A stretch of DNA of 46,506 nt from Chloroflexota bacterium. GTDB lineage: Bacteria; Chloroflexota; Anaerolineae; Promineifilales; Promineifilaceae. The notes beneath the pieces are model-generated. The model was not told the DNA's origin. It searched no databases and worked only from the letters and a program-made list of their open reading frames with translations. The position numbers and the translations under genes are program-made. How positions within the stretch are numbered: the stretch's first letter is position 1; every line of letters starts with the position of its first letter. The DNA lies in NCBI GenBank assembly GCA_020628815.1, contig JAHDEN010000030.1:1-46506 (forward strand), in the 5' to 3' direction. Below, piece after piece: positions 25,140 to 34,148 of this stretch.

Positions 25140-26780
25140 ATGCTCACAATACGCCAAGCCCTTGAATTACCCGTTTTTGAAACAACCAAATTAGTCGCGG
25201 GAGAGAATGGATTAGAAAAGATTATTCGTTGGGTGCATACAGTTGATGCACCTGACGCGCGTTATGAATATGAACGTGATGGAGTTTTACTGATGACCGG
25301 CGGGTTGAGCCTGTCGACGTCTGAAGAATTGCAATCTGAATTGATCCCTCGGCTGCATGAAAAAAAGTTTGCAGGGTTAATTGTGTGTACGGGGCAATAT
25401 CTTGAAGATGTTCCAGATGTCATGATTCAACAGGGAGACGAGCTTGGCTTTCCTATCATTATTTCTCCGCCAGAGCTGTTGTTTATCAATATTAGTGAAC
25501 AGCTACTCGAGCCGATTGTGAATCGACAATATGCTCTGCTGCAAAAGTCGAACCTAATCTATAACCAACTGACCGATTTGGTCTTGAAAGGTGGCAACCT
25601 GCAAGATTTGTCACGGACGCTTTCGCGGCTGTTGAACCGCTCGGTTGTGATTGAAGATACGTCGTTGCGGGTGATTGCGCATGTGATGATGGAACCGATG
25701 GACCGGATGCGGCGCGCCAGTGTCATGCGTGAACGCTCAGCCCCACGTATTTCGGAGCGGTTGTTACGCTCGGGCGTGTATGAAAAGCTGCGGAACGAAC
25801 TCCGGCCGGTCTCTGTGCCACCCATGGCGGATGTGGGCATGACGTTGCCACGCTTGGTGGTTCCGATTGTGGTTGACCGTGACATTTATGGCTACTTCTG
25901 GATTATCGATGATAAAGACGATACGGAATTAGTGCGCATGGCGGCTGTGCATGGGGCAACTGTGGCGGCTTTAATTATGTTCAAAGAGCGGGCTGTAGCG
26001 GAAGCGGAAGCATCGCTACGGGGTGACTTTTTTGAACAGCTGCTAGAAGGGGCGCCCGACCTTACTTTGATGCAAGAGCAGGCCCGCCGTTTAAATTTTA
26101 ATCTTGAAAAAAGCTACCAAGTTATTTTGGTTCACGCGCCGCCAGCTTCGGGTGGCAACGGCCGGCCGCTGATGCGTGATGTGCAGGATTGGTTGCGCAA
26201 AATCGGCGATTCACCTTTAACCGTGTGGCACGAAAATCGAGTGGTGATTATTAAGCAGGGGAGCAAGGCGAAAGAAACGGCCGGCCTGATGTATGAAGAG
26301 ATGAGTCATCCGGCAAGATTGATGCTGATCGGTGTTGGCCGGAGTTTGGCTGGGGCAGATGGCATCGGCCGGAGCTACAACGAAGCGTTAGAGTCGATCC
26401 GAATCTCGCAAAAGCTACAAATTCAGCAGGGTGTGCGCCCATTCTCTGATTTAGGGTTGATGCACTGGCTTTATAGCTTGCCTCAGGATGCGATTGATGG
26501 GAACGCCTTTATCGACATTATCTATCAACTGGCGGCGCATGATGCACGCAGAAATACAGAGCTTGTTAAAACCCTAGAAGGATTTTTAGATAATGGGGGA
26601 AGTTTGGTCGATACGGCGGTGAAGCTCCACATCCACCGAAACACGTTGGTGCATAGGCTAAAACGGATTGAAGAACTGTGTGATCTAGATCTAAAAGATC
26701 CTGCCTACCGGATGAATTTGCATGTGGCGGTTAAATTTTTCAGGCTAGATGGGAATCAAATTCCGGCCGGTTTTTCGTAG
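25140..26780 (+). CDS. PucR family transcriptional regulator
   Basis: A 546-residue regulator. The N-terminal PucR/PurC domain (about 1-125) begins MLTIRQALELPVFETTKLVAG. A GAF-like middle region (about 145-290) follows. The C-terminal helix-turn-helix (about 485-535) has GSLVDTAVKLHIHRNTLVHRLKR. PucR proteins control purine or other nitrogen catabolism; the target here is unknown because it is next to ftsK and rplS. A link to the BMP transporter at the start of the window is possible but not supported by position. Confidence 0.92.
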   Translation: MLTIRQALELPVFETTKLVAGENGLEKIIRWVHTVDAPDARYEYERDGVLLMTGGLSLSTSEELQSELIPRLHEKKFAGLIVCTGQYLEDVPDVMIQQGDELGFPIIISPPELLFINISEQLLEPIVNRQYALLQKSNLIYNQLTDLVLKGGNLQDLSRTLSRLLNRSVVIEDTSLRVIAHVMMEPMDRMRRASVMRERSAPRISERLLRSGVYEKLRNELRPVSVPPMADVGMTLPRLVVPIVVDRDIYGYFWIIDDKDDTELVRMAAVHGATVAALIMFKERAVAEAEASLRGDFFEQLLEGAPDLTLMQEQARRLNFNLEKSYQVILVHAPPASGGNGRPLMRDVQDWLRKIGDSPLTVWHENRVVIIKQGSKAKETAGLMYEEMSHPARLMLIGVGRSLAGADGIGRSYNEALESIRISQKLQIQQGVRPFSDLGLMHWLYSLPQDAIDGNAFIDIIYQLAAHDARRNTELVKTLEGFLDNGGSLVDTAVKLHIHRNTLVHRLKRIEELCDLDLKDPAYRMNLHVAVKFFRLDGNQIPAGFS

Positions 26781-26794
26781 GCTTAGAGATTGCG

Positions 26795-29149
26795 TTAACT
26801 AAAATCAGGCTTGTCTGGGTAGTCTATGTATTCTTCCCCGTGCTCTTTCAAGAAGTCGGCCAACGGATCATCTGCGTTTTTGTCTACCAAAGACTTACGT
26901 GTTTGACCGCCACTGGTTGGGTCTTCGACCAATCCCATATCAAACAGCTCTTCCATTAAACGGGCCGCCCGTGGGTAGCCCACACGCAAGCGACGTTGCA
27001 ACATAGATGTTGAAATATTGTCATGCTTTTTGGTTAACGCAATGGCACGTTCGAGCAAATCATCTTTTTCTTGCAGGAACTCGTTGCGTTCAATCAACCC
27101 ATCCCACGGTGCAATGCCCCGCTTTTTAGGCCAGTTCTTCTGCCAAAACTCGACAATCTTTTCGATTTCATTGTCTTCAACCAGGCAACCTTGGATACGT
27201 TGTGGGCTATTGGCATCGGCTCCTAAAAAGAGCATGTCACCTTTGCCCAACAAACTTTCAGCCCCCATCGTGTCAATAATAACCCGTGAGTCTGTGCCGG
27301 ATGCAACTGCAAATGAAGTTCGAGCCGGGAAATTGGCTTTGATTAAGCCGGTTAAAACGTCTGTAGACGGCCGTTGCGTTGCCACAATCAGGTGAATACC
27401 GGTGGCACGAGCCATTTGAGCCAAACGGCAAAGCGCGCGTTCAAGCTCAGCACCATACTGCACCATCAAGTCCGCCAACTCGTCGATAAAGGCGACGATG
27501 TAAGGCATCTTTTTGGTATCTGGGAACGCTTTGATTTTTTGATTATAGGCGGTGATGTTTCGGGCACCGATGGCGGCTAATTTTTGATACCGATCATCCA
27601 TTTCGGCCGTTAGCCAGCGCAAAACCCCGATCGACCGCTCGCCCTCTACTTCAACTTTGCCCAGCAGATGGGGCAGGCCGTTAAACCGAATGAGCTCAAC
27701 CTTTTTAGGGTCGATCATGATCATTTCTAAATCTTCGGGGGTGTTGTTCATGACCAAGCTGGTGATAAGCGCGTTCATAAACACACTTTTACCAGAGCCG
27801 GTTTGACCTGCCACTAACATGTGGGGCAGTTTGGTTACATCGATCGAAATCGGTTTACCAGAAACATCTAGGCCGAGACCGGCCCCCATGCTGCTGCGAA
27901 TGGTGCGGAATTCGTGTGAGTTGATCACATTGCCCAACCGGACAATACTGGTGCTGCTGTTTGGCACTTCGACACCCACAATCCCTTGACCCGGCACAGG
28001 GGCTTGGATACGGATGCGAGGTGCGGCCAAAGCTAGGGCTAAGTCTTGCCGAATCGAGGCGATTTTGTTAACCCGTACCCGGGTTTTGCGGATGGTGCCG
28101 TCAGGTAATTCTGTTTCAACCAATCTGGGAATAATCGCAAACTGGGTGATTGCGGGGCCGATTAAAACATCGTCAAGCACATCGGCCGCAATATCAAAAT
28201 CTTCAAGCGTTTTTTGAATGATCTCTTTCTTGCTGTTAATTTCTTTAGGTGAAATCTGCTTGGGTGGGGCCATCGAAAGCAGATCGAGCGGTGGCAAACT
28301 TTTCGGCCGTCGTTTTTTAGGCGGGGCCTTTTTCTTTGGTTCAGCTTTTTTCTGGGATGAGTTGAGGCGCAAAGGCATTTGCCGCTTCATATCGTCCATC
28401 TTTTTACGGTCGATGGTGGTGCGCGGTTTTTTCGTTTTAGTGGCCCCTACAGTTGCATCTTCATCTTCGACTATTTCCTCAACCTCTTCTGACCATGTTT
28501 CCATCGTTTCAGAAAATTCAACCAGCCAGGCTCGAATATCTTCGAGGGTGATTTGCAGAATCAGGAAAATGCTAATGACAGTTAGGAGTAAATAAACGAC
28601 CCAAGCGGCTGGTCGCCCGAGCAAAAAGATGATCGGTTGTGCCAAAGTGCGGCCGACAACGCCCCCACCTTCACCCGTGGTTGAAAGGGACAGTCCACCG
28701 GCCAGTGCCAAATGTGCCAGCGGCATAAGCGCAACCAATAGCATGACCCAGCCAATCGTCTGTCGGCCAGATGGCTCCGGCCGCCATTCAAAGTCGATCC
28801 GAAGGGTTGCCATGAAGATGCCGATACCGAACGTGAGTATCGTAACGAGAATCGCCATCTGCCCAAACAGCAAGCGCAAAAAAGAGGTCCAAACCTCTAG
28901 GGCGGTGGTGTTTGCCAGCCCGGCCAGCGCGATGCCGCTAATAAAGGAAACGATGGCGATTAAGATACCACCCATTTCACGGCCGTATGGCTTTAGATAA
29001 TCGATGATAATTTCATCGAACGTTGTCTCGGTGATTTGCGGCCGTTTCTTTTTGGCTGTAGACGATTTACGGCTGCTGCTGGCACTTCTCTTTTTTGTGG
29101 TTTTTGTTTTACTGGTGCTCTTGGTGGAGCGACTGGTTCGCTTTGCCAT
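26795..29149 (-). CDS. ftsK: DNA translocase FtsK/SpoIIIE
   Basis: A 784-residue septal DNA pump. A Lys/Ser/Thr-rich cytoplasmic tail (about 1-40) precedes four hydrophobic helices (about 55-205), a charged linker, the alpha domain, and the motor with Walker A GQTGSGKS near 450 and Walker B region FIDELADLM near 555. The C-terminal gamma winged helix (about 695-755) reads SMLQRRLRVGYPRAARLMEEL, which recognises polarity sites. It acts at the division septum in chromosome segregation. It converges on pucR with 14 bp between. Confidence 0.96.
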   Translation of the reverse strand: MAKRTSRSTKSTSKTKTTKKRSASSSRKSSTAKKKRPQITETTFDEIIIDYLKPYGREMGGILIAIVSFISGIALAGLANTTALEVWTSFLRLLFGQMAILVTILTFGIGIFMATLRIDFEWRPEPSGRQTIGWVMLLVALMPLAHLALAGGLSLSTTGEGGGVVGRTLAQPIIFLLGRPAAWVVYLLLTVISIFLILQITLEDIRAWLVEFSETMETWSEEVEEIVEDEDATVGATKTKKPRTTIDRKKMDDMKRQMPLRLNSSQKKAEPKKKAPPKKRRPKSLPPLDLLSMAPPKQISPKEINSKKEIIQKTLEDFDIAADVLDDVLIGPAITQFAIIPRLVETELPDGTIRKTRVRVNKIASIRQDLALALAAPRIRIQAPVPGQGIVGVEVPNSSTSIVRLGNVINSHEFRTIRSSMGAGLGLDVSGKPISIDVTKLPHMLVAGQTGSGKSVFMNALITSLVMNNTPEDLEMIMIDPKKVELIRFNGLPHLLGKVEVEGERSIGVLRWLTAEMDDRYQKLAAIGARNITAYNQKIKAFPDTKKMPYIVAFIDELADLMVQYGAELERALCRLAQMARATGIHLIVATQRPSTDVLTGLIKANFPARTSFAVASGTDSRVIIDTMGAESLLGKGDMLFLGADANSPQRIQGCLVEDNEIEKIVEFWQKNWPKKRGIAPWDGLIERNEFLQEKDDLLERAIALTKKHDNISTSMLQRRLRVGYPRAARLMEELFDMGLVEDPTSGGQTRKSLVDKNADDPLADFLKEHGEEYIDYPDKPDFS

Positions 29150-29212
29150 AAGAACAAGTGTACCATAAATTTAGCCGATTTTGGGAGTTTTGTTGTAGTA
29201 GGACATCAGAAA

Positions 29213-29297
29213 TTGTAAATGGTAAATTTTGAACGGTGATTGGTAAATGCAGGCTCCAGCGGTTTACCATTCGAAATTAGCCAATCCCTATTTGCAA
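29213..29297. repeat. Heptad-phased inverted repeat element B
   Basis: Five 7-bp units of the TGGTAAA type (29213-29247: TTGTAAA, TGGTAAA, TTTTGAA, CGGTGAT, TGGTAAA), a 15-nt loop, then five units of the TTTACCA type (29263-29297: TTTACCA, TTCGAAA, TTAGCCA, ATCCCTA, TTTGCAA). It is related to element A at 496-565 but with the two halves in the opposite order. It lies between the cmoB stop and the ftsK start. Confidence 0.7.
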
Positions 29298-29301
29298 TTC
29301 T

Positions 29302-30282
29302 TTAAGGCGCAGTCGCAGTTAAAACCGCCCGTACGGGAGCGGGATGCCCTTCCACCGTCTTTGTTTGATCGGCCGGATCAAGATAATTCTCTAACGAATG
29401 GAACCTCATCCAATCGGTCGGCCGCTGTTCTTGCGTGGTTGTCGAGGTCACATCGAGTAGCTGCACGTTTTTGAACTGGCATTTTCGCAGCCAGCTTTCA
29501 AGCGTTAGGGTTGATGGGAGGAACCAGACGTTCCGCATTTGCGCATAGCGCCCCTCCGGCACAAGCACGTCTCCCAATTTTCCATCAATCACAAGCGTTT
29601 CTAGCACCAGCTCGCCACCCGGCCGTAGCAAGTCGCGTAAGTGCATTAAATGGTCGATGGGTGATTTGCGATGGTAAAAGACACCCATCGAAAAAACGGT
29701 GTCAAACGCACGCAAGCTGGTCGGGAGCTGCTCAATCCCTAAAGGTAAAACCCAATTGTTTTGGTCAGCAATGTAGCGGCGCATGGCAAAAAACTGCATG
29801 ACAAAAATAAGATACGGATCTATGCCCACCACCTGTTTGGCCCCAGCCCCCAACATGCGCCAGCCGAAATACCCGTTGCCACAGCCCACGTCTAACACAC
29901 GTCGGCCGGTTAAGGGTTGGATGCCATCTTTCACCCGATCCCATTTCCAGTCTGAACGCCATTCAGTGTCAATATGATGGTCAAACAGATGAAACGGCCC
30001 TTTGCGCCATGGGTGCAACTGTTTGAGCTGCTCAACCAATTGGGCGTGTTGCTCGGCCGTTAAATCAGACTCGCGGCCGATAGTGACGCTGTTAACCAGG
30101 TCGAGCGTGCTGGGCGTTGCGGTGGGTAAGTTGAGAACGGCCGTGCGCCACTCATCCAGCTTGCCGTGGGCATCAGGGTTTAGGGCGGTGGGTAAAACGG
30201 ATGCGAGTTCTGATCCCCAAGTTCCCAACTGGGTGTTGGCAATCGAATCAAGAAATTCTGAGTAATAAAAGGGATCAGACAT
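29302..30282 (-). CDS. cmoB: tRNA U34 carboxymethyltransferase
   Basis: A 326-residue enzyme that uses carboxy-SAM to make 5-carboxymethoxyuridine at the wobble position of tRNA. Family markers are LHPWRKGPFHLFDHHIDTEW, the SAM loop VLDVGCGNGYFGWRM, GIDPYLIFVMQF, SMGVFYHRKSPIDHL and the C-terminal RTDWMRFHSL-like segment (PTDWMRFHSL here). It starts 10 bp after cmoA ends. The pair is best known from Gammaproteobacteria, so its presence in this genome is notable. Confidence 0.95.
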   Translation of the reverse strand: MSDPFYYSEFLDSIANTQLGTWGSELASVLPTALNPDAHGKLDEWRTAVLNLPTATPSTLDLVNSVTIGRESDLTAEQHAQLVEQLKQLHPWRKGPFHLFDHHIDTEWRSDWKWDRVKDGIQPLTGRRVLDVGCGNGYFGWRMLGAGAKQVVGIDPYLIFVMQFFAMRRYIADQNNWVLPLGIEQLPTSLRAFDTVFSMGVFYHRKSPIDHLMHLRDLLRPGGELVLETLVIDGKLGDVLVPEGRYAQMRNVWFLPSTLTLESWLRKCQFKNVQLLDVTSTTTQEQRPTDWMRFHSLENYLDPADQTKTVEGHPAPVRAVLTATAP

Positions 30283-30292
30283 GCAGGGAATG

Positions 30293-31012
30293 CTATTTGA
30301 TTGCCAGCAGAGAGCAGAAGTTAAAGGCTTGGAACCAGAGTTCGGCCGATTGGAAGCCTGCGTTCAACAAACGGGCTTGGTGATCTGGAATCGTCTCGGG
30401 GATGAGGACGTTCATGATCGCAGTCCGCTTTTGAGCCACTTCAAGGTCGCTATACCCGTTGGCCCGCTTAAAATCATGGTGCAGGTCGATAAACCGCTCG
30501 TTTTTGTCTTCATCATCAAACACGATCTTTTCAGAGACAACTAACACGCCGCCCGGATTTAGCCCTGCATAAACCTTTTCGATTAAACGGTCACGATCAG
30601 TTGGATCGATAAATTGCAGGGTGAAGTTGAGCACCACCATGCTGGCGTTTTGAATGTTGGCCGTCCGTATGTCACCCAGCATTACGTCCATCGGAATATC
30701 AGACTCGTCTGCGGCGATGTTCTGGGTGCATTGCTCCACCATCGCTTCTGAGTTGTCAATGCCAACCATGTGAACCCCATCCTGCTGAATATGACGGCGC
30801 ATGATGACGCTGGCAGCCCCCAACGAGCAGCCTAAATCGTAGACGCGGCTGTTGGGTTGCACGTAACGGGCCGCGATCAGGCCGATGAGCGGCAGGGTTA
30901 GTTCGTATCCCGGCACAGATCGGCCGATCATGTCTTGGAATACTTTGACAACCGCCTCGTCAAATTTAAAAGGGGTTACATCACGTTTTTGGGAGTAGAT
31001 ATTGTCTAGCAT
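30293..31012 (-). CDS. cmoA: Carboxy-S-adenosyl-L-methionine synthase
   Basis: A 239-residue class I methyltransferase-fold enzyme that makes carboxy-SAM from SAM and prephenate. The N-terminal FKFDEAVVKVFQDMIGRSVP and YDLGCSLGAASVIMRR are hallmarks, as are NFTLQFI and VVSEKIVFDDEDKNE. It lies between sppA (8 bp) and cmoB (10 bp) and is surely co-transcribed with them. CmoA and CmoB act together in tRNA modification. Confidence 0.96.
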   Translation of the reverse strand: MLDNIYSQKRDVTPFKFDEAVVKVFQDMIGRSVPGYELTLPLIGLIAARYVQPNSRVYDLGCSLGAASVIMRRHIQQDGVHMVGIDNSEAMVEQCTQNIAADESDIPMDVMLGDIRTANIQNASMVVLNFTLQFIDPTDRDRLIEKVYAGLNPGGVLVVSEKIVFDDEDKNERFIDLHHDFKRANGYSDLEVAQKRTAIMNVLIPETIPDHQARLLNAGFQSAELWFQAFNFCSLLAIK

Positions 31013-31020
31013 CAGTCTTT

Positions 31021-32823
31021 TTACAGGCGGATTTTGAAATCGAACGGCATGAGCAGTTGTGCGCCTGAAAAACGGGCGCGTACGATTTCTGGCAGGTTGA
31101 GCAGCGTTTTGAGCGGCTCGGCCGGATTGGGGTAAGCGGGCGCAAATTCATACGCTTTTTTGTTGTCGTAAATATTAACAACCGGAACAAGAATGTTGGG
31201 ATCATTCGGCAAATCAGCCAGCTCTTTGGCTTTGCTAATCGCGTCTAAGAAATCCCCGTGGCTGTCAATTAACTTGTGCCCCTGCGCCTGTCGGCCGGTC
31301 CACACTCGGCCCAAGCAAATTTCATCCAGCTGGTCATACGGGATATCACGATTTTCAGCGACGAGCCATTTGAACGTTTTGTACACGTCCAAGATCCCTT
31401 CCATGATCTTTTTGCGAGACGCATCGGTCATGTCTGGGCTGCCCATGTAATCGGCCGATTCTCCCCGTTTAAATTCATGGTAGTTGATTTTTAACTTGCC
31501 CAACAGATTTTTAATAATCGGGAGCGCCGCGACTACCCCGATTGAGCCGGTCACAGTCGCTGGTTGCGTCATGATATGTTTTGCCGGTGCTGAAACATAG
31601 TAACCGCCCGACGCCGCTACATCACCCATGTATGCCACAATCGGCACCTTTTTGCCCAGCCGGTCAATTTCCCGGGCGATTAGGTCAGACGATAAGGCGC
31701 TGCCACCGGGGGAATTGACGTAGAAAATCAGCGCCCCTAGATTTGGCAATTGCTCCGCCATACGGATATGGCGCACCAGCGTGACATCGCCAGCGTTTTG
31801 CCCACCAACGATGGGAATCGGTAATTCTACCGGTGGGTTTTGACTTTCTCCCATGACAATCGGCCCTTCAAGGCTCACAACCGCAATCACCTTTTCCGCA
31901 TTTACTTTGCGCCACTTGCGCAATATTTTCTTAGATGCGGTTTCCCAATCGGTGATTCGTATCATTTTGTCTGCCGCTTTTTCCTCATCGGTTTGGGGTT
32001 CAAACAGCAGATGCTCGATTTCGTCATCGTAAGCCAGCTCATCAATCAGCCCTAACTGTTTGGCTTCTGGGGCTGTGTGCGGCCCGCCGTCTATGATTTT
32101 TTGGACTTGTGCTTGGGTTAAACCACGCCCTTCTGCGATCCCGGCCGTTAGCAGATCGTAGTTTTCATCCAATAGCCAATTGACTTGTTCCTGAAATTCA
32201 GGGGATGCTTCTGATTTACTCAGCGGGTCGACGGCTGATTTGTAGGGTGAAATTTGGAAATTCTCAAATTCAACTCCAGCTTCTGCCAACGCATCTTTAA
32301 AAAACAGGGTCTGGCTATACAAACCGATGACATCGATGCTGGCGGTGGGGGGAACGATGATTTTGTCGGCCGCGCTGGCCAAATAGAGCTGTCCGATCGA
32401 CATCGATTTTAAGGTGACGATGATCTCTTTGTCGGCCGCTTTGAGCCGCTCAAACCCTTTGCGCAGGCTTTGTAGCCGAGGTAGTCCTACGGCCAAGCCG
32501 TCTAACGGAAAAATGACCCCTTTTAGATTTTTGGCATCAATTATTTGGTTTATGCGTGCGTTGTGCGCCTGCATCGAAACCGGCCCTGGACCTTGTTCTA
32601 ACGGATTGGGGATGAAGCTTTGAAACAAGCTTTTAGGAGCTCCTTCGCGTTCGGGGAAAGGGCCGCTGAGCGGGATGCGGACATAGCCAACTTGTGCTTT
32701 TCGTCTGCGAAAGTTATAGAGAGCGATCCGGCCGCGCCCGAGCCGCTGGCCGAGTGCGCGAAATCCCTTGGCGGGCATTTTCAGTAATCGCTTTCCTGTT
32801 GATTCTTGTTTTTGATCAGACAT
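31021..32823 (-). CDS. sppA: Signal peptide peptidase SppA (protease IV type)
   Basis: A 600-residue tandem S49 peptidase that degrades cleaved signal peptides. The catalytic Lys195 is in ISPYKSAVDP of the N-terminal half and the nucleophile Ser405 in GDVAASGGYYVSAP of the C-terminal half, matching the split active site of the 67-kDa form. The clear TM anchor of E. coli SppA is not obvious at the N-terminus (a basic GKRLLKMPAKGFRALGQRL instead), so membrane attachment is uncertain. It precedes cmoA by 8 bp and follows the cobT-like gene by 53 bp. Confidence 0.93.
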   Translation of the reverse strand: MSDQKQESTGKRLLKMPAKGFRALGQRLGRGRIALYNFRRRKAQVGYVRIPLSGPFPEREGAPKSLFQSFIPNPLEQGPGPVSMQAHNARINQIIDAKNLKGVIFPLDGLAVGLPRLQSLRKGFERLKAADKEIIVTLKSMSIGQLYLASAADKIIVPPTASIDVIGLYSQTLFFKDALAEAGVEFENFQISPYKSAVDPLSKSEASPEFQEQVNWLLDENYDLLTAGIAEGRGLTQAQVQKIIDGGPHTAPEAKQLGLIDELAYDDEIEHLLFEPQTDEEKAADKMIRITDWETASKKILRKWRKVNAEKVIAVVSLEGPIVMGESQNPPVELPIPIVGGQNAGDVTLVRHIRMAEQLPNLGALIFYVNSPGGSALSSDLIAREIDRLGKKVPIVAYMGDVAASGGYYVSAPAKHIMTQPATVTGSIGVVAALPIIKNLLGKLKINYHEFKRGESADYMGSPDMTDASRKKIMEGILDVYKTFKWLVAENRDIPYDQLDEICLGRVWTGRQAQGHKLIDSHGDFLDAISKAKELADLPNDPNILVPVVNIYDNKKAYEFAPAYPNPAEPLKTLLNLPEIVRARFSGAQLLMPFDFKIRL

Positions 32824-32876
32824 AGTTTTTTAGGCAGGGCGGCTAAGGCTGGCTGCCGATCATAACGCCCTTTGGG

Positions 32877-33854
32877 CTAATTTAAGAGGAGGTCGGTTGC
32901 TTGGTTAACTAGGTCAAAGGCGCTGGCTGCACCTTCGGCCGCTTGACTGGTTGTGTTCAGATCAACCAGCGGGCGTAAGCCTAGTTTTTGTAAAATAAAG
33001 GTGTGGGCCGGATGGATCGGCCGTTTACCTGCCACAAGGCAAAAGCGCATCGCGGGATTTAAACTGGCGGCCGTATACGCCGCAGCGGCCGAAATAAGCC
33101 CATCGATTATAACCGGCACCCGCCCCGCAGCGGCAACGAGCATAAGTCCTGCTAGGGTCGCAATTTCGGCCGAGCCGACACAGCGGATCACATCGATCAC
33201 GTCGATTTTTTCAGGCGTATTGATGGAAATGGCATGCTCAATCAATTCGATTTGAGCCGCAATACTTAGCCCGCAATCAAATGGATCTTCCTGCGGCATA
33301 ATCTCGGCAACGGCCGTTTGCCCTAAAACGGCGGCCACTGCGATGGCTGGCAACACGCCCCCCACACTGGTTACAGCTCCGGCCGCCATCAGGTTCATCC
33401 CGCGCGAAATTTCGAGCGAGCCGATATTCATCCCAACCATAAATGCGTCGTTGACTTCGGTGATAACCAAGGCCGGGCCGGTTGCCATGTTGGCACACTG
33501 TGCCACACGCAAACTTTGGATCGATGGGTCGGTAATCGGCAGCGTCATGCCCACATCTGCCAGGGTTAGGGGGGCTTGGTGTTGGGTAGCTAAGCGATTA
33601 ATCTCGGCCGTGCCGTCTAATATCGCTTGCATCTGCGTTTTGGTTTCAGCGGGATTGGCTTGTGCATGCCCCGCATCTGCCCCGATTAACACAATGTGTT
33701 TGTGGTTTAGCTCAACCCCCAATTCCCCCCGTATCGCCGCGATACGGACGGCTAGCGCTCCGAGCTGCTCGGGCACGTCGGCCGACTGTAGTTTGTCACG
33801 GGCTGCTTGTTGAGCAGCAAAATCAACTAAGGGAATATCAGGAATATAGATCAT
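32877..33854 (-). CDS. Divergent CobT-like nicotinate-nucleotide phosphoribosyltransferase
   Basis: A 325-residue protein of the CobT family, which activates the lower ligand base of cobalamin. Family segments are VGSAEIATLAGLMLVAAAGR, VIIDGLISAAAAYTA, PIHPAHTFILQKLGLRPLVD and a C-terminal AAEGAASAF in place of LGEGTGA, keeping the Glu. The N-terminal ADHGV motif is replaced by GADAGHA. It may be a true CobT with unusual specificity or a paralogue. It heads the operon with sppA, cmoA and cmoB. Confidence 0.82.
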   Translation of the reverse strand: MIYIPDIPLVDFAAQQAARDKLQSADVPEQLGALAVRIAAIRGELGVELNHKHIVLIGADAGHAQANPAETKTQMQAILDGTAEINRLATQHQAPLTLADVGMTLPITDPSIQSLRVAQCANMATGPALVITEVNDAFMVGMNIGSLEISRGMNLMAAGAVTSVGGVLPAIAVAAVLGQTAVAEIMPQEDPFDCGLSIAAQIELIEHAISINTPEKIDVIDVIRCVGSAEIATLAGLMLVAAAGRVPVIIDGLISAAAAYTAASLNPAMRFCLVAGKRPIHPAHTFILQKLGLRPLVDLNTTSQAAEGAASAFDLVNQATDLLLN

Positions 33855-34148
33855 CTAAAGCATTGCTCGGATTGTGTGAGATTGAACTGAGCTAGAAAAA
33901 TACCACATCTTTTAACGTTTAGACCAAAAATAGAGCAGGTTTTTATTGAACCAAACACCTGTAAGATTCTTGGTAAATGTTCAGGTTGCACTGCCAGATC
34001 AGATATAATCGCCCAGATTCAGACCCCACACGTTTAAAATCATATTTGTTTAGACCGATATTTAGATCATGTTGTGTGTCAACCTGTGTTGTCATTTTTG
34101 ATTTTTAGCTGTCGGTGTAAAAATTTTGTGGCAAAACAAGGAAATAGT
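33855..34148. other. Divergent intergenic region with a possible -10 box
   Basis: The 294-bp gap holds a TATAAT at 34004-34009 directed at the aminotransferase gene, without a well spaced -35. No RNA gene is seen. An in-frame ATG at 34074 exists but lacks a ribosome site and is not the likely start. Confidence 0.4.

Noticed and set aside
34074..34148. Longer start for the aspartate-type aminotransferase
   Set aside because: The added Cys-rich 25 residues have no family counterpart; ATG 34149 has AAGGAAAT upstream.
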